From an uncultured Pseudomonadales bacterium (lineage in GTDB: Bacteria; Pseudomonadota; Gammaproteobacteria; Pseudomonadales; Pseudohongiellaceae): a stretch of 64,000 nucleotides of DNA. Positions within the stretch are counted from its first letter, which is position 1. Each line of letters begins with the position of its first letter. Positions 1 through 10,239 of the stretch are shown here, in pieces. The translations under genes and the position numbers were made by a program. The notes under the pieces were generated by a model, which saw only the letters and a program-made list of their open reading frames with translations, was not told where the DNA came from and ran no database searches. The stretch lies in contig CALSUH010000027.1 of the NCBI GenBank assembly GCA_943789485.1, forward strand, positions 33,239-97,238, in the 5' to 3' direction.

Positions 1-1306
1 TTCGTTTATGTTTGCGGCCAGATGCAGGGCGCCGGCATCGTGTTCTCTCGTTTTCTTGAGGTCGACTTTACGACTGGCGTTCTCATCGGCATGACGATTG
101 TGTTTTTTTATGCCGTTCTAGGTGGCATGAAGGGCATAACTTACACGCAGGTTGCTCAGTACTGTGTTTTGATCTTCGCTTTCATGGTCCCGGCGATATT
201 CATCTCCATCATGATGACCGGACAACCCGTACCGCAGATTGGTTTCGGCTCTGAACTCACCGAAGCCTATGGCGGCGGTTACCTGCTGGATAGACCTCGA
301 TGGCCTTAGCGAACAGCTTGGCTTTGCAACTTACACAGAAGGCCAACGCAGTACCCAAGACGTGTTCTTCATAACCGCCGCATTGATGTTCGGCACTGCT
401 GGACTGCCCCATGTAATCATTCGCTTCTTTACTGTACCTAGCGTGAGAGATGCTCGGAAGTCGGCAGGTTATGCGCTGGTTTTTATCGCCATCCTCTATA
501 CGACTGCCCCCGCGGTTGCCGCTTTCGCTCGCACCAATCTCATCAATACAGTCAGCAATGCAGAATATGAATCAATGCCGGAATGGTTCAGTAAATGGGA
601 AGACACCGGACTCATCACCTTCGATGACAAAAACAATGATGGCATCATTCAATATGTAGGTGACCCCCAGACTAACGAGTTAAATGTAAATAGAGACATC
701 ATGGTTCTCGCCAACCCTGAGATTGCGGAGCTGCCCCCTTGGGTCATAGCGCTAGTAGTTGCGGGGGCGCTTGCCGCCGCTTTGTCGACTGCAGCGGGCT
801 TACTCTTGGTAATCTCGACTTCTGTAGCGCATGACATGCTTAAACGAACCTTCATGCCCGCTATTACTGAGAAGCAAGAACTTGCTTGCGCGCGGCTATC
901 GATCCTAATTGCAGTACTGATTGCGGGTTACTACGGGATCAATGCGCCTGCCTATGTGGCTCAGGTGGTCGCCTTCGCGTTTGGGCTAGCTGCAGCGTCA
1001 TTCTTCCCTGCCATCGTCCTAGGCATCTTTCAAAAACGCATGAACAAGGAAGGGGCTATCGCTGGAATGGTAGTCGGCTTTACTTTTACCGCGGCTTATA
1101 TTATCTACTTCAAAATTATCAACCCAGCTGCTGATAGTGCTGATAATTGGTTTTTTGGAATTTCACCAGAAGGGATTGGCGCTCTAGGTACAGTCGCAAA
1201 TCTAGTAGTCGCGCTGTTCGTGGCGAAGTTCACCCCAGCTGCTCCTGAAGAAGTGCAGGAAATCGTAGAGAATATCCGACTGCCTGGTGAGGCAATTCCT
1301 CGCTAG
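1..1306 (+). pseudogene. Sodium:solute symporter (SSS family, VC_2705-like), 5' end off window, frameshifted
   Basis: Multi-pass inner-membrane Na+/solute symporter of the SSS family; the motifs TAGLPHVIIRFFTVP and YTTAPAVAAFARTN match the VC_2705 subgroup, often partnered by a small DUF4212 subunit. The frame is already open at base 1, so the N-terminus lies outside the window. The protein runs in frame 1 to about base 294, then continues in frame 2 (LDGLSEQLGFATYTEG onward) to the stop at 1306. One extra C in the CC at 295-296 explains the shift, because removing it restores an uninterrupted family sequence. The part after the shift is long and unmutated, so this is either a very recent mutation or a sequencing indel. 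The substrate cannot be told from sequence. A strong hairpin terminator follows. Confidence 0.8.
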
Positions 1307-1330
1307 AAATACTTTATACACAGTAGTAAC

Positions 1331-1370
1331 AAAAAGGGTTCAGAGTGTTTACACACTCTGAACCCTTTTT
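1331..1370. terminator. Bidirectional intrinsic terminator between convergent transporter genes
   Basis: Perfect 18-bp stem (1331-1348 pairs with 1353-1370) around a TTAC loop. The A-tract on one arm becomes a T-tract on the other, so the hairpin ends in a U-run in both directions. It lies just after the symporter stop and just after the stop of the convergent alanine symporter, so it should serve both. Confidence 0.93.
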
Positions 1371-1397
1371 GAATGAGGCGTTCTTAGTTCTTATGTC

Positions 1398-3065
1398 TTA
1401 TGTTTCGCCGTGTTTGGTTTCTTCCCAATATTTTTTCACGGTCTGCTTCATCTCTTTGTGCATAAACAAGATGCCTATCAAATTCGGCACCGTCATCAAT
1501 ACGATCGTAATAAGTGCTATGTTCCACACGATGGTGGTATCTGCCAGCGCCGCATAGAAGAAGCCCAATACGTATACCACGCGATACGGCAGTACCGATT
1601 TCGGGCCGAACAAGTAAGTCATGGCCCGGTCTCCGTAGTACGACCAAGCGATTGCTGTAGAAAAGGCAAACAACATCAAGCCTATGGAAACAATATATTT
1701 ACCGAAATCCCCAAACAGGCCTTTCGTGTAGGCCATCGTCGTTAGCGGAACAGAGTGCAGTAACGACTTGCCGGACACCTCCACTGTAGTATCATCTAGC
1801 CTGCCTTCGGACACCGAGACTTCGCCAGTGATTAGCTCTCCATCTCTAGCATAGAGGACATCCTCAGCAAAGGATCGTGAACTGAGCAGCGTGAAATCTT
1901 GGTTGCTGTCGGCGACGCGCCCATCCAGAAGAGCAATATCGCCAGAGAAACTACTCGCTTCAGATTCATCTCCGTTAAGAAAAATAAAGAGCTGAGCCAC
2001 ATCCTCTGCATTCGATTCCTCATAGGAACCTGCTACGAACCGCATATCCGCGCGTTGAAATTCGTTATCGAATTTTTCCTTCCACACACCAGATGAAAGA
2101 ATTACCAGTCCGGTAATAGTACAAATGACGATAGTATCGATAAACGGCTCGAGAATGGACACCATGCCTTCATCGGCTGGCTCATCGGTTCTAGCCGCGG
2201 CGTGAGCGATAGGTGCAGAACCCTGGCCAGCCTCATTTGAGTACAAGCCTCGGTTTACACCTCGATCGAACGCATAGGCGAACGTGGCACCAAGGAAGCC
2301 CCCGGCTGCGGCGGAGCCAGTGAACGCATCGGAGAATATAGATACAAAAGAGGGAATGATATTACCGATGTTTGGCAGGATTACTGCAAACGCGCCTACA
2401 AGATAGATGATCGCCATGGTGGGCACGATAGTCGCTGCCACTTTTGCTATTCGGCTAATACCACCAATAATCACCAGAGCCAACAATACTGACAACACAC
2501 TGGCGGTAATAATAGGCTCTAAAGAGAACGTGCTCTGCAGTCCAGCGGCTATACTATTGATCTGTGGCAGGTTGCCAGTTCCAAATGAGCTCAGCACTGT
2601 AGCAATAGCAAACAGTATTGCTAACCACTTCGCGTTAAGCCCCTTCTCCATATAGTACATCGGGCCACCTGCCATGGTGCCATCGGCGGTCTTGGTCCTG
2701 TATTTGTGAGAGAGCGTTACTTCGACAAACTTACTGGTCATCCCAAAGAACGCAGTCATCCACATCCAGAACAACGCAGCTGGACCACCAAGGTGCAAAG
2801 CCAAAGCCACGCCGCCGATGTTGCCAGTTCCGACAGTACCGGATAGCGCCGTTGCTAGAGCTTGAAAATGCGTCGTGTCACCCTGCGCCCCATCCTTATC
2901 AAACTTACCTCTGGTTATACCGATGGCATGCCTGAAATAGCGTATCTGCGGAAATCCTAGATAGATTGTAAAAAAGACACCGGTAGAGAGAAGTAAAGCT
3001 GGGAACCAAAGTGCGCTTCCTAGATAGCCGTCCAAGAAAATCAGAAAATCATTAACCGCGTCCAA
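1398..3065 (-). CDS. Alanine/glycine:cation symporter (AGCS) family protein
   Basis: Inner-membrane Na+ (or H+)/amino-acid symporter of the AGCS family (AlsT/DagA type), 555 aa. Signature blocks are [18 protein letters not shown] (about 70-87), [12 protein letters not shown] and [21 protein letters not shown], with hydrophobic segments throughout. Between two late membrane segments, residues about 326-440 form a hydrophilic acidic stretch not found in compact AGCS members such as DagA, so the protein is about 80-100 residues longer than usual. The start is TTG (3063-3065) with a GGGG-type ribosome site just upstream; no better ATG is seen. Alanine or glycine import is inferred from the family; the exact substrate is unknown. 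Confidence 0.9.
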   Translation of the reverse strand: MDAVNDFLIFLDGYLGSALWFPALLLSTGVFFTIYLGFPQIRYFRHAIGITRGKFDKDGAQGDTTHFQALATALSGTVGTGNIGGVALALHLGGPAALFWMWMTAFFGMTSKFVEVTLSHKYRTKTADGTMAGGPMYYMEKGLNAKWLAILFAIATVLSSFGTGNLPQINSIAAGLQSTFSLEPIITASVLSVLLALVIIGGISRIAKVAATIVPTMAIIYLVGAFAVILPNIGNIIPSFVSIFSDAFTGSAAAGGFLGATFAYAFDRGVNRGLYSNEAGQGSAPIAHAAARTDEPADEGMVSILEPFIDTIVICTITGLVILSSGVWKEKFDNEFQRADMRFVAGSYEESNAEDVAQLFIFLNGDESEASSFSGDIALLDGRVADSNQDFTLLSSRSFAEDVLYARDGELITGEVSVSEGRLDDTTVEVSGKSLLHSVPLTTMAYTKGLFGDFGKYIVSIGLMLFAFSTAIAWSYYGDRAMTYLFGPKSVLPYRVVYVLGFFYAALADTTIVWNIALITIVLMTVPNLIGILFMHKEMKQTVKKYWEETKHGET

Positions 3066-3123
3066 TGTAATACCCCACTAGAATTATGTTCACCAAGTCT
3101 TAAAACTGGCTTTATCGCGACTA

Positions 3124-3945
3124 CTAATCGTCGCTTATTGTAATCGTTGGCCCCGCGCTATTGTTTGGTGCTAAGGCTTGCAACTGCTGCTCAACATTTT
3201 TGGCCAATTCAATATAAGCCTTCGTGGCAGCGTGATCAACTTTCGATGCTACCACAGGATTGCCTGCGTCCGTTGTTTCTCTGATGGTTAAATCCAGAGG
3301 CAAACGACCTATAACCTCAACACCGTATTCAGCCGACAGCGAGTCCCCTCCGCCAGTGCCAAAGATAGCCTCTTCATGCCCGCAATTAGTGCAGGTATGG
3401 CTGCTCATATTCTCCACTACGCCCACTATAGGAACATCTACCTTTTTGAACATTTCTATTCCCTTGCGGGCGTCAGACAAGGCAACATCCTGAGGCGTCG
3501 TGACGATAACCGCACCGCTCACCTTGACCGACTGTGCGAGACTCAGTTGTATATCGCCGGTGCCCGGTGGCATGTCGACGATTAAATAATCCAGCTCGGA
3601 CCAGGCTGTATCATTCAGCATCTGGTTGAAAGCAGAAATAATCATTGGGGCCCGCCACACCATCGCTGTTTTCTGATCGACTAGGAACCCCATGGAATTA
3701 CATTCTATGCCGTGGGCCAACAACGGCAGCATGAATTTTTTATCATGTATTTTTGGTCGTGTACCATCAGGGACTCCCATCATCAAAGGCAAGCTAGGCC
3801 CATAAATATCCGCATCTAAGATGCCAACTTTTCTCCCTAGCTTGGACAGAGCCAACGCGAGATTCACAGCAGTTGTCGATTTTCCTACCCCACCCTTACC
3901 TGAAGCCACACAAACAATACGATTAATCTTTTCGATACTTCTCAC
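3124..3945 (-). CDS. Mrp/ApbC-type Fe-S cluster carrier ATPase, short form
   Basis: Cytosolic P-loop ATPase of the Mrp/NBP35 family that carries Fe-S clusters to apoproteins. The deviant Walker A is GKGGVGKST (15-24), the switch region is DADIYGPSLP (44-53) and the cluster-binding CTNC motif is at C185/C188, followed by GHEEAIFGTGGG. At 273 aa it lacks the N-terminal MIP18/DUF59 domain of E. coli Mrp (about 370 aa). The start is GTG at 3943-3945, preceded by GAGGGA; the frame is open upstream for about 25 codons but has no ATG, GTG or TTG. It is transcribed as a single unit, with 58 bp separating it from the symporter downstream. Confidence 0.9.
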   Translation of the reverse strand: MRSIEKINRIVCVASGKGGVGKSTTAVNLALALSKLGRKVGILDADIYGPSLPLMMGVPDGTRPKIHDKKFMLPLLAHGIECNSMGFLVDQKTAMVWRAPMIISAFNQMLNDTAWSELDYLIVDMPPGTGDIQLSLAQSVKVSGAVIVTTPQDVALSDARKGIEMFKKVDVPIVGVVENMSSHTCTNCGHEEAIFGTGGGDSLSAEYGVEVIGRLPLDLTIRETTDAGNPVVASKVDHAATKAYIELAKNVEQQLQALAPNNSAGPTITISDD

Positions 3946-4306
3946 AACTATTCCCTCTATTTCATCGGTTACGCCTGATTGCTGTGGCGTATCCTGTATT
4001 CCATCGTCATCTCTGCACTAAATTTCTAGTAGATAGTGGCACTAACCCAGTTAAACTGCAGCTGATTATCTTTGATTAGCTAGGAAAAATCCAAGGGTGC
4101 AGTAGTCAATAGAGCACCCCAAGCAGATATTTTCGCTATCTAAGAACTTCTTAATCAAATTTCGACGAGAACACAGCAATCTATGCAAATTGAGAATGAC
4201 AGACTAGCAGCTTGACCGCTAGAATCTAGAACCTGTGAAGAGCGTTAACTGTATCCTCTTCCTTCCCATTGATTGACCATGCGGCATTCCCGCTAGAAAC
4301 TAGAAT
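3946..4306. other. Intergenic region, 361 bp, no gene seen
   Basis: Divergent gap between the Mrp-like gene and the secreted protein gene. It must hold both promoters. I found no convincing small gene, hairpin or riboswitch motif here. Confidence 0.6.
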
Positions 4307-4849
4307 ATGCAAAAACCACTCACACTCTCCTGCGCCTTTCTGTTCTTGGGTGCTGCGGCTCTACCTTTTTATGTAGCTGCGGAGCTGCAGGAAGATACCG
4401 GGATCAAATTCGCGTTTTATTCCTCGGCTTGGGGAGAAAATACCGATGACGGCTTGCGTCTTGTCGCGTTAAACCAAACCCCAGCCCGAATTCGCTTGAA
4501 CAGCATTGAATTGCACGGCAGCGAAGCGGCAACTGAGTCTATACTTATCGACGTGGAATTAGAGGTTCCTTCCGAAGGCTATGCCGATAAAGAATTCGAT
4601 TATCTCGACCTGCTCTCGGACGATGAATGTATCGATCGAACTATGCAGGACAACTGGAAGCTCGTAGAAATCTCAAACTACACATTAAATCCATCCGTGC
4701 GAAATCTCATTATCGAGAATACGGATTCGTTTCGGATCTATCAATGTGTGAAGACTATCTCAACCTCTTGGACCGATCTCGATAGCAATCAGCTATTCGA
4801 ATACGACGAATGGGTCCTGTTCCATTTCGAAACCCGCAGAGATTTATAA
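4307..4849 (+). CDS. Secreted protein of unknown function
   Basis: 180 aa. The N-terminus is a clear Sec signal peptide (MQKPLTLSCAFLFLGAAALP then YVAA/EL, cleavage near residue 25), so the product is periplasmic or secreted. The mature part is acidic, predicted mostly beta, and has two cysteines (in DDECIDRTM and RIYQCVKT) that could form a disulphide. I do not recognise a family. The gene stands alone: the neighbour upstream is divergent, and a strong terminator follows 27 bp after the stop. Confidence 0.75.
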   Translation: MQKPLTLSCAFLFLGAAALPFYVAAELQEDTGIKFAFYSSAWGENTDDGLRLVALNQTPARIRLNSIELHGSEAATESILIDVELEVPSEGYADKEFDYLDLLSDDECIDRTMQDNWKLVEISNYTLNPSVRNLIIENTDSFRIYQCVKTISTSWTDLDSNQLFEYDEWVLFHFETRRDL

Positions 4850-4875
4850 CAACGGCAGACAGAAAATAAAAAGCT

Positions 4876-4908
4876 AAAAAAAACCCGCTTAAATAAGCGG
4901 GTTTTTTT
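4876..4908. terminator. Bidirectional intrinsic terminator
   Basis: A 14-bp stem (4877-4890 with 4895-4908) and AAAT loop with the core ACCCGCTT/AAGCGGGT, flanked by an A-tract and T-tract. It lies between the stop of the secreted protein and the stop of the convergent pyrophosphatase. Confidence 0.95.
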
Positions 4909-4974
4909 GTTAGCCTTTCAGAGAGCTGTTTTACACAGATTTCAGAAGCTTTTTTTTCGACCGTTTTACTCTTC

Positions 4975-7101
4975 CTACATCAAGATACCGCCGTATTGAA
5001 CAAAGAATGGAGCAAACACAAGGCTCAGAATCGCAGATAGCTTGATCAGAATATTCAGTGAAGGACCCGAGGTATCTTTCATTGGATCGCCAACAGTATC
5101 ACCAACAACAGCGGCAGTGTGCTCATCCGAGCCTTTTCCGCCATGGTTGCCCGCTTCGATATATTTTTTAGCATTGTCCCAAGCGCCGCCACTGTTAGAG
5201 GAAGCTATCGCCAGGACACCACCTGTAATCAATGAACCGATCAACAATGCCGCAACAGCTTCAACGCCGAACAGATAGCCCACAACGATAGGCGAGCCCA
5301 TGATCAATACACCTGGTGCTATCATTTCTTTCAGCGCTGCTTGCGTTGATATGGCGACACATTTCGCATAGTCAGGAGTACCTGTACCTTCCATGATGCC
5401 TGGAATTGTCTTGAACTGATGACGTACTTCTTCAATCATCGCAAATGCCGCTACGCCAACTGATTTCATAGTCATAGCTGAGAACAAGAAAGGTAAAACT
5501 GCACCGACAAACAGGAAAGTGAACACTAGTGGCTCTAGCAGGCTCATAGTAATCGGCTCACCGCGCAGTTCTTCGGCAGTTAAAATAAAAGCCGCGAACA
5601 GGGCAAGTGAAGTTAATATCGCAGCACCAATAGCAAATCCCTTACCAATGGCTGCAGTAGTATTACCAGCAGAGTCAAGGATATCAGTCCTACGTCTAAC
5701 TTCTGATTCCAAGCCTACCATCTCCGCAATACCACCGGCGTTGTCAGCTACAGGTCCGTAAGCATCGATAGTCAGGGTTAGCACAAGGCTTCCCAACATA
5801 CCCAATGAAGCGATCGCGATGCCGTACATGCCCGCTAGTTCCCAAGAGATGAAGATGCTTATCGCAATGGCGATATAAGGAAGCACAGTACTCTTATAGC
5901 CGAGCGCAAGGCCGTAGATGATGTTAGTAGCAACGCCAGTCTCACAGGACTTTGCGACTTCTTGTACAGGAGAGAATTTTTCAGATGTGTAGTAGCCAGT
6001 CAATAAGCCAACCGCCAATCCTGAAATCAAGCCTGCCAAGAAGCATAAATAAACACCAACACTCGTATACTCTGCACCGTTCAAAATAAAGTCAGCTGGA
6101 ATTAGCGCGGTAGTAAAGAAGTACATAACCACAGCCATAATAGCGCTGGATATAATAAGTAGCTTCATCAGAGCCGGTGCTACGTCGTCTTCAGTCTTTA
6201 CACCGACCAACAGCTTAGTGAGTAGTGCAATTGGAATACCTACCGCACTGATCAAGATCGGGAATAACAATGCATCTGGGTTACCGGCAAAAACGACCGC
6301 GCTAATGACCATTGCAGCACAGGTACTTTCCGCACAAGAACCGAAAAGGTCAGCGCCCATACCAGCAACATCGCCCACGTTGTCACCAACGTTGTCTGCA
6401 ATTACCGCTGGGTTACGTGGGTCATCTTCGGGGATGCCCTGCTCAACCTTACCTACAAGGTCAGCGCCAACGTCAGCAGCCTTAGTAAAGATACCACCGC
6501 CAACACGTGCAAAGAGAGCTATTGTAGAACCACCCAGTCCAAAGCCTGCAATCACTTCCATAAGGATGTGATTATTTTCGGGGCCAAGATCAACAAGCAA
6601 CCAGCTCATCACCACATAGATGATAACCAGTCCAAGCGTCGCTAGTCCGACAAGCGCAAAACCCATTACAGCGCCAGAGTTAATCGCCACATCATACGCA
6701 GCCGAGATGTCTTTCTTCGCTGAAACCGTAGTTCGCGCATTGCCTTGAGTCGCTACCTTCATACCGATATAGCCAGAAGCTATGGATATCGCACCACCAA
6801 ACAGGAAGGCCATAGCAGTATAGATACCCTCATGGATATCCGGGGTATGAGTATTGTCGATCAGAATGGCGATAATAGCGGCGAAAACCACCATGAATAT
6901 CGTCAGGACTTTGTATTCCTGCTTCAAGAAGGCCATCGCTCCTTTGGAGATAGCGCCGTGGATGAAAGTTAGCTTCTTTGACTGTTCTTCATCCAGCCCT
7001 AGATCAAGCGGTATACTTACAACCTTCTTCATGTAAAAGAAGGCTATACCCAAGCCCATCAGCGACAGGATTGTAGTTACCCAAATTGTTATGCCTGACA
7101 T
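4975..7101 (-). CDS. hppA: Membrane-bound ion-pumping inorganic pyrophosphatase
   Basis: 708-aa polytopic inner-membrane pump that couples PPi hydrolysis to H+ (or Na+) export. Substrate-site motifs are intact: [29 protein letters not shown], the late [13 protein letters not shown] and [17 protein letters not shown]. The residue pair that separates K+-dependent from K+-independent enzymes reads [10 protein letters not shown], with Ala and Gly at the two diagnostic places, so K+ dependence is expected. H+ versus Na+ specificity depends on a membrane glutamate position I cannot place reliably by eye. The ATG is preceded by AGAGGAAG at good spacing. It is transcribed singly towards the shared terminator. 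Confidence 0.96.
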   Translation of the reverse strand: MSGITIWVTTILSLMGLGIAFFYMKKVVSIPLDLGLDEEQSKKLTFIHGAISKGAMAFLKQEYKVLTIFMVVFAAIIAILIDNTHTPDIHEGIYTAMAFLFGGAISIASGYIGMKVATQGNARTTVSAKKDISAAYDVAINSGAVMGFALVGLATLGLVIIYVVMSWLLVDLGPENNHILMEVIAGFGLGGSTIALFARVGGGIFTKAADVGADLVGKVEQGIPEDDPRNPAVIADNVGDNVGDVAGMGADLFGSCAESTCAAMVISAVVFAGNPDALLFPILISAVGIPIALLTKLLVGVKTEDDVAPALMKLLIISSAIMAVVMYFFTTALIPADFILNGAEYTSVGVYLCFLAGLISGLAVGLLTGYYTSEKFSPVQEVAKSCETGVATNIIYGLALGYKSTVLPYIAIAISIFISWELAGMYGIAIASLGMLGSLVLTLTIDAYGPVADNAGGIAEMVGLESEVRRRTDILDSAGNTTAAIGKGFAIGAAILTSLALFAAFILTAEELRGEPITMSLLEPLVFTFLFVGAVLPFLFSAMTMKSVGVAAFAMIEEVRHQFKTIPGIMEGTGTPDYAKCVAISTQAALKEMIAPGVLIMGSPIVVGYLFGVEAVAALLIGSLITGGVLAIASSNSGGAWDNAKKYIEAGNHGGKGSDEHTAAVVGDTVGDPMKDTSGPSLNILIKLSAILSLVFAPFFVQYGGILM

Positions 7102-7293
7102 CGAAATTCTTCCTCTTGAAATGGAATGTTTAATTTAAAGGCGCGCACTTTACCATAATGAACGCCGCAAAAAAAGCCGAGAACCCACTGTGAAAGCGGT
7201 ATTTCCGTGCTTATCGATAGATTGAAGGAGAAGCAATAACTAGCCGACTTCGCGGGATGTGGGACGGGGACTAAAAACGGCCTGCCTGGGGTA

Positions 7294-7467
7294 TTATTTC
7301 TTAGATTTACGGTTCTTCTTTTTAGAGATTGAGCTGTTAGCTGCCGCCTTATCAGCCTCACCGCGAGCCAATCGAAAGGCTTGGCGCATCTCGTCGAGCT
7401 TTGCCTCCTTGCGCTTGTGTAGCTGGTTTTCCTTACCTGCTTGAAAATCGACTATTTTATTATTCAT
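7294..7467 (-). CDS. Small lysine-rich basic protein
   Basis: 57-aa frame beginning MNNKIVDFQAGKENQLHKRK and ending in a basic tail (SKKKNRKSKK). The middle (KEAKLDEMRQAFRLARGEADK) is predicted to be a charged amphipathic helix, with no membrane segment or signal peptide. Charged composition, a clean ATG-TAA frame and its tight fit in the gap between hppA and the lipoprotein argue for a real gene. It resembles small DUF4169-like proteins in style, but that assignment is only a guess; a nucleic-acid-binding role is possible from charge alone. It is probably co-transcribed with the upstream lipoprotein gene, 26 bp away. Confidence 0.6.
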   Translation of the reverse strand: MNNKIVDFQAGKENQLHKRKEAKLDEMRQAFRLARGEADKAAANSSISKKKNRKSKK

Positions 7468-7492
7468 ATCGAGATAGTAACCCCAAAACTGT

Positions 7493-8146
7493 CTATGGAG
7501 AATTAGCCTGACGCACTAATTCATTCTTACGGGATTCTAATTCCGCTATTAATTCCTTCGCCAGAGGCTCTACAGTATTGCCCTGTTCATCGGTATTTGG
7601 GTATTTGGCCTGCTCTTGTGCCAACGTCGTCAACAGTTCTTCCGCTGTCTCGACAGCTCGCGCCAGCATAGCAACTCTCGACGCCTCTTCACCTCTTCTC
7701 GTCTCGATCGAGGCAATCTGTTGTTCCAGCTCTGTGATTCTGTCTAACCTATCCTGTTTACCAGCTTCAGCTGCCACTATCGCAGCACTTCGCTCACGCT
7801 CCGCTTGCTCGCGTGCTTGCTGCTCTTGCCGCTCCGCCTCGTCTTGGGCTCTAGCCTCGGCAACCTGCCGCTCTCTTGCCTCTCGCTCTTGACGCCGTTC
7901 CGCAGCCGCTCGTTCTCTTTGCTGTTGAAGCTCAGCAGCTTGGGCGCGCTCTTGATCTGCCACGACTTGCGCCGCTTCCTTCTCCAACGCCACGCGCTCG
8001 GCTTCGACAACGGCGATCTCTGCGTCTTTCGCAGCCTGAGAGGCACAAGATCCCAGCAGCAGTAGCATTAAAGTGGCAACGACAACACGAATTTTTGCGG
8101 CACTTAGTAGTAAATATGCTTCGCGATCCCGCAAACGGTTTTTCAT
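7493..8146 (-). CDS. Coiled-coil lipoprotein, unknown function
   Basis: 217 aa. A basic leader is followed by a hydrophobic stretch VVVATLMLLLLGSC ending in a lipobox-like LGSC (Cys about 34), so the product is probably lipid-anchored in the envelope. Residues about 40-190 are almost entirely Ala/Glu/Gln/Arg heptad sequence with long runs such as EAERVALEKEAAQ, predicted as one long coiled coil. Similar architecture occurs in envelope tethers and DUF4398-like lipoproteins, but I cannot name a family. The leader before the hydrophobic stretch is long for a lipoprotein, so the true start could be internal. Confidence 0.7.
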   Translation of the reverse strand: MKNRLRDREAYLLLSAAKIRVVVATLMLLLLGSCASQAAKDAEIAVVEAERVALEKEAAQVVADQERAQAAELQQQRERAAAERRQEREARERQVAEARAQDEAERQEQQAREQAERERSAAIVAAEAGKQDRLDRITELEQQIASIETRRGEEASRVAMLARAVETAEELLTTLAQEQAKYPNTDEQGNTVEPLAKELIAELESRKNELVRQANSP

Positions 8147-8254
8147 GGCAATCTCCTTCAGACTAAGTGCATAGTATCGAGTGCACTCTTTACTTCGAGG
8201 GATACTAACTCCAAGCCCTTGATTAATAAATTATTTTCACTATAAATCGTAAAT

Positions 8255-8287
8255 TTTATCGCTTTTTCCGTAGTTTATAGCGATAAA
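8255..8287. promoter_or_regulatory. Inverted repeat in divergent promoter region
   Basis: TTTATCGC (8255-8262) and GCGATAAA (8280-8287), 8-bp perfect half-sites with a 17-bp AT-rich spacer, sit between the divergent lipoprotein gene and the 452-aa protein gene. Placement suits an operator, but no regulator is identified. Confidence 0.3.
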
Positions 8288-8388
8288 CACGCTGTTTGTC
8301 AGTAAAATCAAAATCTACACCTGCTATCGGCAGGATCGAAATGATTTTTATCTTGGTGGTTTAATCCAGCGAGCAATACCAACTGATC

Positions 8389-9747
8389 ATGAGCAGGCAA
8401 GTCACATTGGACTCTAGACCTTCAGCGCGCCCGAAGCTCACTACAATTTTGCTGCGAACCCTTGTAGTGCTGCTACTCAGCACGCCGGTAATAGTGCTGC
8501 TACTTGCTATAGAGAGTTCTCCCAGTCTCGTCGTTGAACAACAGTTAAGTGATGAAGAGCTTTCCAAAATTCAAACCCTGTTGCTGGAAAGTACCCCACA
8601 GTCCCCTAGCTATGCGAGCCGGCATGAACTGCAGCTCAACTCCCAAGAACTGAGCTTACTACTGCGCTATGCGGTTAACATAATGAACCTCTCTTCTGAC
8701 TGGGCAGCACAAACTCAACTATCCCAAGGCAATCTAAATACACAATTAAGTGTTCAGCTAGGCGCCGGGCCTCTGCCCATCTACATGAACGTAGAGGCCG
8801 ATTTCATCGAGGATGCCAACCTGCTAACGCTGAATGCACTGCGAATAGGCAGAATTGATGTGCCCAATAGACTTCTACAATTCACACTACAGCGGCTACG
8901 AGGAGACCTCGCAACTGAAAACGTCGCCTATCAGGATTTCAGCGAACTGATCAACACTATTGAACGTGTCGATCTCGAGATAAACCAAATGACCGTTGCA
9001 CTGCAGTGGAACCGGAATCTAATTAGTCGCATCGGCAGTCAGGCGCAGCAGCTTTTTATATCCGAGCAAGATCAGCAGCGCATAATCAACTACTACGCTA
9101 TCATCACAAATATTGCTGCAGCAGTGCCCATCGACATTCGGGCTGTATCGGTCAATGCTTTTCTATCGCCACTGTTTGCCGCGGCAGCGGAGAAGACCTT
9201 AGCGGGCAGTGACCCTATTGCAGAGAACCGAACTGCCTTTCAAACCCTAGCCGCCTATTTAAATAAAGAATCGATCGCACAACTCATCGGAAAAGAATCC
9301 GCCGCCGAAATCGAACCAGCCCCCTTCATAGAAGCAAGGCTGCTTCGACGTCAGGATCTGGCACAGCATCTAGTTTCGGTAGCAGCAATAACCGCTTCGG
9401 CTGGCGCGGACCTCGCACAGATGCTGTCCACAACGAAGGAAGCCTATGATGCGCGCTACCGTTCCGGGTTCAGTTTTTCTGATCTTACTGCCAATAATGT
9501 GGGTGTCAGCATCGCGCGGCTGGCAACGAGAGACCCTGAAACTGCCAAAATCATGCAGGGCCGACTGGCAAACCTACAAAATGAATCTGACTATATGCCT
9601 CAGGTAGGCAACAACCAAGATGGCCTATCCGAAACCGATTTCAATGCAATGTATACGGATAGAAGCAGTCCACAATACGCAAAGCGACTCGCCGAAATTC
9701 AAACACTTATCGACAGCCGACCGCTATTTTCAGAATTGTTTCAATAG
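8389..9747 (+). CDS. Membrane-anchored protein of unknown function
   Basis: 452 aa with one N-terminal membrane segment (about residues 19-41, TILLRTLVVLLLSTPVIVLLL) and a large extracytoplasmic domain. The domain is rich in Leu, Gln and Ser, predicted alpha/beta, without repeats, cysteine motifs or metal sites I can recognise. The N-terminus reads like a signal anchor rather than a cleaved peptide. It is followed after 24 bp by the DksA-like gene, so the two are probably co-transcribed. No function is assigned. Confidence 0.7.
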   Translation: MSRQVTLDSRPSARPKLTTILLRTLVVLLLSTPVIVLLLAIESSPSLVVEQQLSDEELSKIQTLLLESTPQSPSYASRHELQLNSQELSLLLRYAVNIMNLSSDWAAQTQLSQGNLNTQLSVQLGAGPLPIYMNVEADFIEDANLLTLNALRIGRIDVPNRLLQFTLQRLRGDLATENVAYQDFSELINTIERVDLEINQMTVALQWNRNLISRIGSQAQQLFISEQDQQRIINYYAIITNIAAAVPIDIRAVSVNAFLSPLFAAAAEKTLAGSDPIAENRTAFQTLAAYLNKESIAQLIGKESAAEIEPAPFIEARLLRRQDLAQHLVSVAAITASAGADLAQMLSTTKEAYDARYRSGFSFSDLTANNVGVSIARLATRDPETAKIMQGRLANLQNESDYMPQVGNNQDGLSETDFNAMYTDRSSPQYAKRLAEIQTLIDSRPLFSELFQ

Positions 9748-9771
9748 AAGATTCGTTCAGCTAATGTAACT

Positions 9772-10149
9772 TTGAAGGCAGCAACCATTTTGGTCCAACT
9801 CACGCCCAAGCAAAAACAAGAACTGCTCTCAGTGCTGCTATCCAACAAAACCAAATTGGAACAGCAGCTACTTGATGCTGAATCAGCGACAGGCGTTGTG
9901 ACCCTCGATCAAAGCTCTGTAGGCAGGGTTTCTCGAGTTGATGCTATGCAACAACAGAGCATGGCCGTATCAACTCGCGCGATAGCAGAGGCTAGTTTGA
10001 GAAAAGTCCTAAAAACCCTGAAACGAATGGATGCAGAGGATTTTGGCTACTGCGGCGAGTGCGACAAGCCAATACAGTTCAACCGACTCAAAGTGCAGCC
10101 CCAGGCAAGCCATTGCCTGAAGTGTCAAGATCAACTAGATCAGGCCTAA
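9772..10149 (+). CDS. TraR/DksA-type zinc-finger protein
   Basis: 125-aa DksA/TraR superfamily protein with a helical N-terminal half (about 10-88) and a C-terminal C4 zinc finger, C94-x2-C97 and C115-x2-C118 (YCGECDKP, HCLKC). Family members bind in the RNA polymerase secondary channel. The coiled-coil tip lacks the DxxDxA acidic motif of true DksA, so any effect on transcription may differ. The only usable start is TTG at 9772-9774; the nearby ATG at 9764 is followed at once by a stop. A second, canonical DksA lies 4 kb downstream. Confidence 0.85.
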   Translation: MKAATILVQLTPKQKQELLSVLLSNKTKLEQQLLDAESATGVVTLDQSSVGRVSRVDAMQQQSMAVSTRAIAEASLRKVLKTLKRMDAEDFGYCGECDKPIQFNRLKVQPQASHCLKCQDQLDQA

Positions 10150-10239
10150 GCAAGGCGTTATCATTAGCCCATAGCTTCCAAAATGCTGGTGTATAACACC
10201 GCCAATATTTTGTCCCGTGAACTAATTTGAGCCACCATC

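Noticed and set aside
7089..7361. 90-codon minus-strand frame upstream of hppA
   Set aside because: It runs through the hppA ribosome site and overlaps the better 57-aa gene in another frame; composition is not protein-like.
7777..8166. Several long frames opposite or across the coiled-coil lipoprotein
   Set aside because: Shadow frames caused by Ala/Glu/Arg/Gln-rich coding with few stops in other registers.
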